Below, one piece after another: positions 26,394 to 33,905 of a stretch of DNA of 64,000 bases (position 1 is the first letter of the stretch; the number at the start of each line of letters is the position of its first letter). The stretch is from Pseudonocardia benzenivorans CB1190. GTDB lineage: Bacteria > Actinomycetota > Actinomycetes > Mycobacteriales > Pseudonocardiaceae. The stretch is from assembly GCF_000196675.2 (NCBI RefSeq), contig NC_015312.1, forward strand, positions 4,278,001-4,342,000, read 5' to 3'. Made by a program: the position numbers and the translations under genes. The notes beneath the pieces were generated by a model. The model had not been told where the DNA came from and made no database searches. It was given only the letters and a program-made list of their open reading frames with translations.

Positions 26394-27643
26394 GACGGCG
26401 CGGGCCTGCCGTCCGCCACCGGCGGGACCCCGGGGGTGGCGACGACGTGGTCGAGCACGGCCGCGGCGATCCGATCGCGGTGGATCTCCGCGCCGCCCAG
26501 CAGGGCCGCGTCGGTGACGGCGCGCTTGTAGTACAGGTGCGCCCGGTGCTCCCAGGTGAACCCGATCCCGCCGTGCAGCTGGATCGCGTCGGCGGCGACC
26601 CGGTAGTAGGCGTCGGAGCAGGTCGCCTGCGCGATGCTGGTCGCGAGGAACGGGTCGTCCGCACCGCTCTGCAGGGCCCAGGCGGCGTGCTGGGCCGTCG
26701 ACCGGGCGTGCTCGACCTGCACCAGCATGTCGGCGAGCCGGTGCTTGACCGCCTGGAACGAGCCGATCGGCCGGCCGAACTGCAGGCGTTCGCGGGCGTG
26801 GGCGACGGTGGCGTCGAGCATGTGCTGGGCGCCGCCGACCTGTTCGGCCGCGAGCAGCGCCGAGCCGACGTAGAAGGCGTGGCCGAGGACGCCGTCGATC
26901 TCGTCGGCGCCCGCGAGCAGCCGGGCGGGCGCCTCGCGCAGCCGCACGGTGCCCTGCCGTCGGGTGAGGTCGAGCGTCGTGAGCGGTTCGACCTCGACCT
27001 GCTCGATCGCGGCGGGCACCGCGAACAGTGCGACGCCCTCCGGCCCGCTCGCGGCGACGAGCAGCAGGTCGGCCCCGGGGGCGTCGACGACCTGGTTCAC
27101 CACGCCGGTGAGCTCCCAGCCGTCGCCCGCGTGGACGGCACCGACGGTGATCGCGTGCCCGTCGAACAGCCCGGCGTGCTCGGGGGCGGCGAGCGCGGCG
27201 GTGCGGGTGCCGTCGACCAGTGACGGGACGAGCTCGTCGCGCAGCGGCCCCGGCGTCGCCGCGACGAGCGCGGGCAGCGCGAGCCCGATCGTCCCGAGCA
27301 CCGGTCCGCACAGCAGCGCAGCGCCCAGCTCCTCGACGACGATCGCCTGCTCGACGAGCCCGGCCCCGGCGCCGCCGAGCTCCTCGGGGACGGCGAGCCC
27401 CAGCACGCCCAGTTCGCCGCCCAGCCGCGCCCAGACCGCGGGGTCGTACCCGACCTCGGACTCCATGTGCCGGCGGACGGCCGCCTCGTCGGACTGCTCG
27501 GCGCAGAACCTGCGCACCGCGGCACGCAGCTCGCGCTGCTCGTCGGTCACGTCGAACTCGACGGGCACGTCGGTGGCGACCGGAGCCGTGGTGGTCGGCG
27601 TGGTGGTCGGCGTGGTGGCCGGCGTGGTGGTCGACTCAGCCAC
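26390..27643 (-). CDS. Acyl-CoA dehydrogenase homologue, probable non-catalytic (beta) subunit
   Basis: 417 aa. The core has the dehydrogenase fold: RERLQFGRPIGSFQAVKHRLAD and IQLHGGIGFTWEHRAHLYYK. The place of the catalytic Glu is occupied by LLGGAEIHRDRI, and the middle domain lacks the usual flavin loop, both as in the beta subunits of heteromeric actinobacterial FadE enzymes. A Thr/Pro-rich N-terminus (about residues 4-25) comes from GTGGTCGGC-type tandem repeats in the DNA. GTG 27643 has a perfect AAGGAGGT 5 nt upstream and overlaps the previous gene by 8 bp; the end overlaps the carboxylase gene. Confidence 0.85.
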   Translation of the reverse strand: MAESTTTPATTPTTTPTTTAPVATDVPVEFDVTDEQRELRAAVRRFCAEQSDEAAVRRHMESEVGYDPAVWARLGGELGVLGLAVPEELGGAGAGLVEQAIVVEELGAALLCGPVLGTIGLALPALVAATPGPLRDELVPSLVDGTRTAALAAPEHAGLFDGHAITVGAVHAGDGWELTGVVNQVVDAPGADLLLVAASGPEGVALFAVPAAIEQVEVEPLTTLDLTRRQGTVRLREAPARLLAGADEIDGVLGHAFYVGSALLAAEQVGGAQHMLDATVAHARERLQFGRPIGSFQAVKHRLADMLVQVEHARSTAQHAAWALQSGADDPFLATSIAQATCSDAYYRVAADAIQLHGGIGFTWEHRAHLYYKRAVTDAALLGGAEIHRDRIAAAVLDHVVATPGVPPVADGRPAPS

Positions 27644-28829
27644 GGGGGACCTCCTTCCAGGGCCCGGAGTCGGTTCTCGGTTCGCCCGGCAGGCCCAGGA
27701 CGCGCTCCCCCAGGATGTTGCGCAGCACCTCCGACGTGCCGCCCTCGATCGTGTTGGCCCGCGACCGCAGGAACCGCTGCTGCACCGCGCCCCGCCAGTC
27801 CGCGTCACGGCCGCCCTCGCGGCGGACCTCGTAGGACCCGTAGAGCGTGCCCTCCGGTCCGAGCAGGTCCATGCAGAACTCGTAGACGTCCTGGTTGAGC
27901 TCCGCGGCGACGAGCTTGCTCACCGAGCCCTCCGGTCCGGGTGAGCCCGCGGTGGCGGTCCGGCGGGCGCGGGCGGCGGTGAGCCGCTGTGCCTCCGCGC
28001 GGGCCCACAGCCCGGCCAACCGGTCGCGCAGGACGGGCGTGCGCCGGTGCGGACGGTCGGCCCACAGCGACAGCGCGTCGCCGATGGTGCCCGAGCCCCG
28101 CTCCGCCGATCCCGCGCCGATCGCGGACCGCTCGTTCATCAGCGTCGTCATCGCGACGCGCCAGCCGTCGCCGACGGCACCGAGGCGGTGCTCGTCGGGG
28201 ATGCGGGCGTCGTCGAGGAACACCTCGTTGAACTCCGCCTGCCCCGTCATCTGGCGCAACGGCCGGGTCCGCACGCCGGGCGCGGTCATGTCGAGCACGA
28301 AGTAGGTGAGCCCGCGGTGCTTGGGCTGGTCGGGGTCCGACCGCGCGAGCAGCAGCCCCCAGCGGGCCCGGTGCGCGAGGCTCGTCCACACCTTCTGCCC
28401 GTTGACGACCCACGAGTCACCGTCGCGCACCGCACTCGTCGCGAGCCCGGCGAGGTCCGATCCGGCGCCCGGCTCGGAGAAGAGCTGGCACCAGATGTCC
28501 TCCGTCGTCGCGAGCGGACGCAGCCAGCCGCGGGCCAGCTCCGGTGAGCGGGCGTGCTCGCTGATCGTCGGCGCGGCCATGCCGTAGCCGATCGGGTTGA
28601 GCCAGAACGGGACCGGGCCACCGGCGCCCTGCAGCACCGCGTCGGCGACGGCCTGCAGGCCCCGCGAGACGCCGAGCCCGCCGAGCCCCTCGGGGAAGTG
28701 CACCCACGACAGTCCCGCGTCGAAGCAGGCGCCGAGGAACTCCGGCGCGGCGACCCGGCGCGGGTCGTGCTCCGCGACGACGGCCCGGGCCGCCTCCTGC
28801 ACCCGTTCCGCGTCGGCGCCCGTGCTCAA
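27636..28829 (-). CDS. Acyl-CoA dehydrogenase, catalytic (alpha) subunit
   Basis: About 397 aa. LFSEPGAGSDLAGLATSA, NGQKVWTSLAHRAR and MTGQAEFNEVFLDDARI form the active-site wall; the catalytic Glu is in NTIEGGTSEVLRNI. Together with the next gene it fits the alpha2beta2 FadE pairs used on bulky (for example sterol side-chain) acyl-CoAs; substrate is not determined by sequence. Start uncertain: TTG 28829 has GGGGGGA close upstream, GTG 28865 would add 12 residues. First gene of a dehydrogenase-dehydrogenase-carboxylase operon, divergent from the DUF3040 gene. Confidence 0.9.
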   Translation of the reverse strand: MSTGADAERVQEAARAVVAEHDPRRVAAPEFLGACFDAGLSWVHFPEGLGGLGVSRGLQAVADAVLQGAGGPVPFWLNPIGYGMAAPTISEHARSPELARGWLRPLATTEDIWCQLFSEPGAGSDLAGLATSAVRDGDSWVVNGQKVWTSLAHRARWGLLLARSDPDQPKHRGLTYFVLDMTAPGVRTRPLRQMTGQAEFNEVFLDDARIPDEHRLGAVGDGWRVAMTTLMNERSAIGAGSAERGSGTIGDALSLWADRPHRRTPVLRDRLAGLWARAEAQRLTAARARRTATAGSPGPEGSVSKLVAAELNQDVYEFCMDLLGPEGTLYGSYEVRREGGRDADWRGAVQQRFLRSRANTIEGGTSEVLRNILGERVLGLPGEPRTDSGPWKEVPRG

Positions 28830-28963
28830 TGGTCCCCCCGTGCAGCGTCCGTCAGCGTCCGTCACTGACCGTGGCCCGCCGACCGTACGACGACGCGGCC
28901 CGCGCTGCCGAGAACGGGCGGGCATCCAGGTGTGAACAGCCTCCGAACGGGGTAGCCCCGGAC

Positions 28964-29308
28964 GTGACTCCCCCGGATCCGGAGACGCCCCTCAGCGCCG
29001 CCGAGCGGCAGCGTCTCGAGCAGCTCGAACGTCAACTCGTCGTGCAGTTCCCGGACCTGGACGACGAGTTCCGCGGTCACCGTCGACGACTGCCCCGCTG
29101 GATGCGCTCACCCGAGCTCGCCGTCGGGGTCCTGCTGGCCCTCGGGCTGCTCGCGGCGGCGGTCGTCCTGGGCGGGGTCGGCCTCGCCGCCGCGGAGCTC
29201 GCCGCGATGTGCGTGACGGCGGGCGTCGTGCTGGGCGCGCCGAGGCTGCTCGCCAAGCACGCGGCGGACTCGCCCGGGACCGGGACGCCGACCCGGCCGT
29301 CGGCCTGA
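28964..29308 (+). CDS. DUF3040 membrane protein
   Basis: 114 aa. N-terminal LSAAERQRLEQLERQLVVQFPDL is the signature of DUF3040 proteins, followed by a basic turn and two adjoining membrane helices (about residues 48-92) and a short hydrophilic tail. Small actinobacterial membrane proteins of unknown function. GTG 28964 lacks a ribosome site; a weak TAGCCC lies 5 nt upstream, so it may also be leaderless. Confidence 0.85.
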   Translation: MTPPDPETPLSAAERQRLEQLERQLVVQFPDLDDEFRGHRRRLPRWMRSPELAVGVLLALGLLAAAVVLGGVGLAAAELAAMCVTAGVVLGAPRLLAKHAADSPGTGTPTRPSA

Positions 29309-29328
29309 CCGGCGGTACCGCCCGCCCG

Positions 29329-29856
29329 TCAGGGGACGACGGTGACCGGCCGTGCCCCCGTCCGGACCGTGCGCACGGCGATCGACCCGAACAGCCGGTG
29401 CCCGGCCTGCTCGCTCGCCCCGACGACGATGGCGTCCGCCCGCACGTCGTCGGCCACGGCGAGCAGGGCCTGCACCGGGTCCGCGGTGACGACGACCAGC
29501 TCCGTCGCGACCCCGAACTCCTCGCCGAGCGCGACGACGGTCTCGCGCAGCCCCTCGACGAAGCGCTCGTCCGCCTCGGGGTCGACGATCGGCGCGACGA
29601 TCGTCGGGGTGCTGACGAACGACTGCGCCCGTTCCGCGTAGACGGCCACCACCCGGCTGTGCTGGCGGCGCGCCTGACCGACCGCGTAGTAGAGGGCCCG
29701 CCAGCCGGTGTCGGACCCGTCGATGCCCACGACCAGCGACGACGGACCGTCGCAGCCCAGCTCGAAACCATGGCCGGCGCGCGGCGACCGCGCACCGGGC
29801 CCCTCGTCGCCGGGGTCGTGCTCGGGCCCCGGCCGCTCGGGCGCCCCGCCGCTCAT
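29329..29856 (-). CDS. Universal stress protein (UspA family)
   Basis: 175 aa, single Usp domain. After a 35-residue Gly/Pro/Asp-rich lead, SLVVGIDGSDTGWRALYYAV begins the fold and ADAIVVGASEQAGHRLFGSIA contains the G-2x-G-9x-G-S/T-type ATP-binding motif in degenerate form. ATG 29856 overlaps the MFS stop codon by 4 bp (ATGA), making it the third gene of a marR-MFS-usp operon. Probably a stress-response nucleotide binder. Confidence 0.9.
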   Translation of the reverse strand: MSGGAPERPGPEHDPGDEGPGARSPRAGHGFELGCDGPSSLVVGIDGSDTGWRALYYAVGQARRQHSRVVAVYAERAQSFVSTPTIVAPIVDPEADERFVEGLRETVVALGEEFGVATELVVVTADPVQALLAVADDVRADAIVVGASEQAGHRLFGSIAVRTVRTGARPVTVVP

Positions 29857-31208
29857 CGCGACCGCCCCGACCCCTCGCGCATGTCGGCGGGTACCCCGTC
29901 GCGCCCGGGGAGCACCGGGTGGTGCTCGCGGCGCAACGCGTCCTCGGCCAGTACCGCCTCCTCCGCCACGGCGGGCACCTCCCCGACGGCCTGCTCGGCG
30001 GCCGCGTCCTCGACGGGGCGGGCGGCCTCGGCGTCGGCGTCGTCGAGCGCGCGCCGGACGGTGTGCAGCAGCAGCGCACCGACCACGACGGCACCGGCCC
30101 CGATCAGGAACGGCAGCTGCACGTTCACGTGCTCGGCCAGCAGCCCGGCGACGAAGGGCGCGAGCCCGCCGCCGATGAAGCGCACGAAGCCGTAGGTGGC
30201 CGAGGCGACGTTGCGCGGGACCGGCGAGATGCTCATGACCGCCGTCGTCACCAAGGTGTTGTTGAGGCCCACGGCCGCGCCGGACACGATCACCGCGATC
30301 ATCACCAGTAGCCGGTTGCCCGGGAACAGCCCGATGAGCAGCAGGATCACGGCGATCAGGCCGAGCGCGCCGTACAGGGAGCGCAGGGTGCCGACGCGGT
30401 TCTTGAGCATCGTCGCGCCGAACACCGCGAAGAGGGCGACCAGGATGCCCCACGCGAAGAACACGCCGCCGAGCTGCAGCGCGGACAGGTCCAGCAGGAA
30501 CGGCGAGTAGCCGAGCAGGGTGAAGAAGCCCCAGTTGTAGAGCAGGCCGGTGACGCTGGTGGTCGCGAGGCTGCGGTGGCGCAGCGCCGTGATCGGTTCG
30601 CGCAGCCGGGACCGTCGGGCGGGCCGGGGCGTGGGTTCGACGAGCACGACGGTCGCCACCAGCGCGATCAGCATGAGCGCGGAGACCCCGAAGAACGGGC
30701 CGCGCCAGCTGACGGTGCCGAGCAGGCCGCCGAGCAGCGGGCCGGACGCGATGCCGATGCCCAGTGCCGTCTCGTACAGCACGATCGCGCCGGCGAAGCC
30801 GCCGCTGGCCGAGCCCACGATGACCGCGAGGGACGTGGCGATGAACAGCGCGTTGCCCAGCCCCCACCCGGCGCGGAAGCCGACGATGCCGCCGATCGAG
30901 CCGGACGCGGCCGCCGCCGCGGCGAACACGACGATGAGGACCAGCCCGGCGACGAGCGTGCGCTTGGCGCCGATGCGGCTCGACACCCAGCCGGTACCGA
31001 GCATCGCGATCGCGGTGACGACGAGGTAGCTGGTGAACAGCAGCTCGACCTGCGTCGGGCTGGCCTGCAGCTGCCCGGCGAGCGCCGGCAGGATCGGGTC
31101 GACCAGCCCGATCCCCATGAACGAGATGACGCACGCGAACGCGACCGCCCAGACCGCTCTGGGCTGGCGGAACGGGCTCGCTCCGGCGCCGGTGTGACCG
31201 GTGCTCAT
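29853..31208 (-). CDS. MFS efflux transporter
   Basis: 451 aa, 12 membrane helices. VAFACVISFMGIGLVDPILPALAG starts helix 1 and the motif-A stretch GWVSSRIGAKRTLV follows; GLGNALFIATSLAVIVG precedes a motif-C-like ETALGIGIASGPLLGG, typical of drug:H+ antiporters. The last ~60 residues are hydrophilic and acidic (DDADAEAARPVEDAAAE), an unusual cytoplasmic tail. GGAGGAAGG precedes ATG 31208, which overlaps marR's stop by 4 bp. Confidence 0.9.
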   Translation of the reverse strand: MSTGHTGAGASPFRQPRAVWAVAFACVISFMGIGLVDPILPALAGQLQASPTQVELLFTSYLVVTAIAMLGTGWVSSRIGAKRTLVAGLVLIVVFAAAAAASGSIGGIVGFRAGWGLGNALFIATSLAVIVGSASGGFAGAIVLYETALGIGIASGPLLGGLLGTVSWRGPFFGVSALMLIALVATVVLVEPTPRPARRSRLREPITALRHRSLATTSVTGLLYNWGFFTLLGYSPFLLDLSALQLGGVFFAWGILVALFAVFGATMLKNRVGTLRSLYGALGLIAVILLLIGLFPGNRLLVMIAVIVSGAAVGLNNTLVTTAVMSISPVPRNVASATYGFVRFIGGGLAPFVAGLLAEHVNVQLPFLIGAGAVVVGALLLHTVRRALDDADAEAARPVEDAAAEQAVGEVPAVAEEAVLAEDALRREHHPVLPGRDGVPADMREGSGRSR

Positions 31209-31726
31209 GATCCTTCCTCCGTTCGGGACCGCCGCGTGGCGTCGTGGGTGTCGGGGGCCAGCTCGGCCAGCCGGGTCAGCGCGGGCACGGCGGCGAGCAG
31301 CGCGTGCCGCTCGGCGGCGCTCAGCGCCTCCAGGTGCGCGGCGACCGCCCCTGCGCGCAGCCGGTGCCGCATGCGGATGTAGGCGCTGCCCTCCTCGGTG
31401 GCGGCGACGAGGGTGGCGCGCCCGTCGCGCGGGTCGGGTCCGCGGGTGACGAGGCCCGCGGCCTCGAGCCGGGCGACCAGACCCGTCATGCCCGGCTGCG
31501 AGATCGACTCGCGGGCCACGAGGTCGGAGACGCGCTGCGGGCCGGCGGTGTCGAGGGCGTCGAGCGTGGACAGCGCCACGAGGTTCCACTCCGCGGGGGC
31601 GGTGGTGCGGCGCACCCAGCTCGCGGCGCGTTCCAGCGCCACCGCGAGCCGGGTGAGGTCCTCGGCGGCACCGGTTCCCGGGGCGGGCGCGCGGTCGCCA
31701 CCGGGGGCATCGGGAGGGGCGGTCAT
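31205..31726 (-). CDS. MarR-family regulator
   Basis: 173 aa. Winged-helix core: ALSTLDALDTAGPQRV, LVARESISQPGMTGLVARLE (recognition helix) and the wing DPRDGRATLVAATEEG. First gene of a marR-MFS-usp operon, so autoregulation of efflux is likely. The upstream region 31734-31759 is strikingly AT-rich and is the probable operator/promoter. Confidence 0.9.
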   Translation of the reverse strand: MTAPPDAPGGDRAPAPGTGAAEDLTRLAVALERAASWVRRTTAPAEWNLVALSTLDALDTAGPQRVSDLVARESISQPGMTGLVARLEAAGLVTRGPDPRDGRATLVAATEEGSAYIRMRHRLRAGAVAAHLEALSAAERHALLAAVPALTRLAELAPDTHDATRRSRTEEGS

Positions 31727-31733
31727 GACCTCG

Positions 31734-31759
31734 AATTTACATCAGTGCTTTATATATAT
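31734..31759. promoter_or_regulatory. AT-rich promoter/candidate MarR operator
   Basis: AATTTA (31734-31739), GTGCTTTA (31745-31752) and TATATATA. The same AATTTA / TGCTTTA elements occur in the dyad upstream of the other MarR-controlled MFS gene at 20523-20538. It serves the minus-strand marR and perhaps the plus-strand gene at 31875. Confidence 0.4.
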
Positions 31760-31874
31760 GCACGATCCACGTGCCCGAGGTGGTGCGATCCGCGCCACGC
31801 ACCCGTATCCGGACGATTCGAACAGCCGTTCTACGATCACCCTGTTCGGTGGAGCGACCACGAGAGGTATGCAC

Positions 31875-32273
31875 GTGACGACCCCTGACGAGCCGCAGAC
31901 CGTCGACCCGGCCGGCACCCCTTCCGCAGCTGCGGACACCCCCGCCGCCGGCGACGCGGCCGCACCGCGGCGCCGCGGCCGCCCCAAGGGATCGACCGCG
32001 CGGCGCACCCGCGTCATCGAGCTGACGCTGACGGTCAGCGGCAGCGCCGACGGTGAGTGGCAGGCCGATCTCAAGCGCGGCGCCGACTGGGTGGTCCGCG
32101 CGCTGCCCGTCACCGCCGCCGCCGTCACGCGGGCCGCCGCCGAGCTGCACGCCGACCTCGCGGAGCCGATCGAGGAGGTCGTCGGGGCCGCCCGCGCCGA
32201 GCGGGAGGCCCGGGTCGCGGCGCTGGAGGCCGAGCTCGAGCAGGCGCGCAAGGCCCTGGCCGAGCTCGCCTGA
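31875..32273 (+). CDS. AT-hook-like, coiled-coil small protein
   Basis: 132 aa. An Ala/Pro/Asp-rich N-terminus leads to RRRGRPKGSTARR, a good match to an AT-hook (RGRP core), then a strand-like stretch (VIELTLTVSG) and a helical C-terminus ending in a heptad-like segment (EREARVAALEAELEQARKALAEL). This suggests a small DNA-associated or scaffolding protein. GTG 31875 is chosen since GAGAGG lies 7 nt upstream; ATG 31869 would leave only 1 nt. 20 bp upstream of the zinc-ribbon SDR, so the two are probably one transcript. Function unknown. Confidence 0.7.
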   Translation: MTTPDEPQTVDPAGTPSAAADTPAAGDAAAPRRRGRPKGSTARRTRVIELTLTVSGSADGEWQADLKRGADWVVRALPVTAAAVTRAAAELHADLAEPIEEVVGAARAEREARVAALEAELEQARKALAELA

Positions 32274-32293
32274 GCGTCCCGGAGAATCCACCC

Positions 32294-33781
32294 GTGACCG
32301 TGACCGACCCCGAGAGTCCCGCCACGGCAGACGTCGGGCTCGACCCCGACGAGCTCGCCGTCTGCCTGCGCGTGCTCGCCCAGGTGGACCGGCTGCCCAC
32401 CGAGCACCCCGACGCCGTCGCGATCCGGCGGGCGACGGCCGGGATCTGGAAGGACGTCCGGCAGCGCAGGCGCCGGGCGAAGCGCGACGCGGTGCGCGCC
32501 GCCGACCGGGCCGTCACCGCCGCCACCGCCACCGGCGCCCCGGGCCGGATCGACGACGAGACGCGCGGCATCCCGCTCGTGTCGAGCACGCCGGGCGCGA
32601 CGGCGGGCACCCTGCAGCGGGCCCGCGCCTGCTACACCTGCAAGCAGCGCTACACGGTCGTCGACGCGTTCTACCACCAGCTCTGTCCCGGCTGCGCCGC
32701 GGTGAACCGGGACCGGCGCGACGCCCGGACCGACCTCACCGGCCGGCGCGCCCTGCTCACCGGCGGGCGGGCGAAGATCGGCATGTACATCGCGCTGCGG
32801 CTGCTGCGCGACGGCGCCGAGACCACGATCACCACCCGCTTCCCCAACGACGCCGTCCGCCGGTTCACCGCGATGCCCGACAGCGCCGACTGGCTGCACC
32901 GGCTGCGCATCGTGGGGATCGACCTGCGCGACCCGGCGCAGGTCGTCCGGCTGGCCGACGACGTCGCGGCCCGCGGGCACCTCGACATCCTGATCAACAA
33001 CGCGGCGCAGACGGTCCGCCGCTCCCCCGGCTCCTACTCCGCGCTCGCGGCCGCCGAGCGCGAGGCGCCGGCGCTGCCGGGCGGCGCGGTGCCCGACGTC
33101 GTCCGCTACGGCGACGTGTCGGCCGCCCACCCGGCGGCGCTGACCGGCGCGCTGGGCACCGGTCCGACGGCCCCTGCCGCGCTGCCGCCGCACGCGCTCG
33201 CCGAGCTGGCGCTGGCCGCGGGCAACTCCGACCCCGCGCGCGTCGAGGCCGGCGTCCTGTCGATCGACGCAGGCGGCCTGCTGCCCGACACCGCCGGGGT
33301 CAACAGCTGGACCCAGCCGGTCGAGGACGTCGACCCGCTGGAGCTGCTCGAGGTCCAGCTGTGCAACCAGACGGCGCCGTTCATCCTGATCTCGCGCCTG
33401 CGTCCGGCTCTCGCGGCCTCCCCGGCGCGCCGCACGTACGTGGTCAACGTGAGCGCGATGGAGGGGCAGTTCCACCGCGCCTACAAGGGGCCCGGCCATC
33501 CGCACACCAACATGTCGAAGGCCGCGCTGAACATGCTGACGCGCACGTCGGCCGCGGAGATGCTGGAGCGCGACGGGATCCTGATGACGGCCGTCGACAC
33601 CGGCTGGATCACCGACGAGCGGCCGCACCCCACGCGGCTGCGGCTGGCCGCCGAGGGCTTCCACGCCCCGCTCGACCTGGTCGACGGCGCGGCCAGGGTG
33701 TACGACCCGATCGTGCGCGGCGAGGCGGGCGAGGACCTGCACGGCTGCTTCCTCAAGGACTACGCGCCGTCGAACTGGTGA
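32294..33781 (+). CDS. SDR-like protein with N-terminal zinc ribbon and no catalytic Tyr
   Basis: 495 aa. Residues 1-110: helical N-terminus. Residues 113-134: zinc ribbon with Cys113, Cys116, Cys131 and Cys134 (CYTCKQRY, CPGC). From ~150: Rossmann fold LLTGGRAKIGMYIALRLL, INNAAQT, and NVSAMEG with the usual Ser. At the YxxxK position the sequence is TNMSK, so Lys is kept but Tyr is replaced by Thr; VDTGWITDE follows. Homologues with the same ribbon and TNMxK are, as far as I recall, widespread but uncharacterised. It may bind rather than turn over a nucleotide-linked substrate. Cotranscribed with the AT-hook protein. GGAGAA precedes GTG 32294. Confidence 0.82.
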   Translation: MTVTDPESPATADVGLDPDELAVCLRVLAQVDRLPTEHPDAVAIRRATAGIWKDVRQRRRRAKRDAVRAADRAVTAATATGAPGRIDDETRGIPLVSSTPGATAGTLQRARACYTCKQRYTVVDAFYHQLCPGCAAVNRDRRDARTDLTGRRALLTGGRAKIGMYIALRLLRDGAETTITTRFPNDAVRRFTAMPDSADWLHRLRIVGIDLRDPAQVVRLADDVAARGHLDILINNAAQTVRRSPGSYSALAAAEREAPALPGGAVPDVVRYGDVSAAHPAALTGALGTGPTAPAALPPHALAELALAAGNSDPARVEAGVLSIDAGGLLPDTAGVNSWTQPVEDVDPLELLEVQLCNQTAPFILISRLRPALAASPARRTYVVNVSAMEGQFHRAYKGPGHPHTNMSKAALNMLTRTSAAEMLERDGILMTAVDTGWITDERPHPTRLRLAAEGFHAPLDLVDGAARVYDPIVRGEAGEDLHGCFLKDYAPSNW

Positions 33782-33845
33782 GCGCCCCGGACCGGTGAGC
33801 GCTCCGGACCGGTGAGCGCCGCCGGACCGGTGAGCGCCGACCGCC
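33777..33845. repeat. Four tandem ~17-bp repeats after the SDR stop
   Basis: GGTGAGCGCCCCGGACC (33777-33793) repeats with small changes at 33794, 33811 and 33829. The first copy contains the SDR stop codon. The array fills the space before the recC promoter. Confidence 0.9.
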
Positions 33846-33892
33846 GGTCGACCGGCGGCGTGGGGGTCCCCAAGATCGTCGGTGGTGGTCGA

Positions 33893-33898
33893 TAACGT
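33893..33898 (+). promoter_or_regulatory. -10 element for recCBD
   Basis: TAACGT followed by 7 nt and GTG 33906. The leaderless geometry favours 33906 over the GTG at 33882 as the recC start. Confidence 0.5.
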
Positions 33899-33905
33899 GC
33901 CGGGC

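Noticed and set aside
23178..26531. Plus-strand frame of ~1117 codons opposite the carboxylase
   Set aside because: Antisense shadow without recognisable domains.
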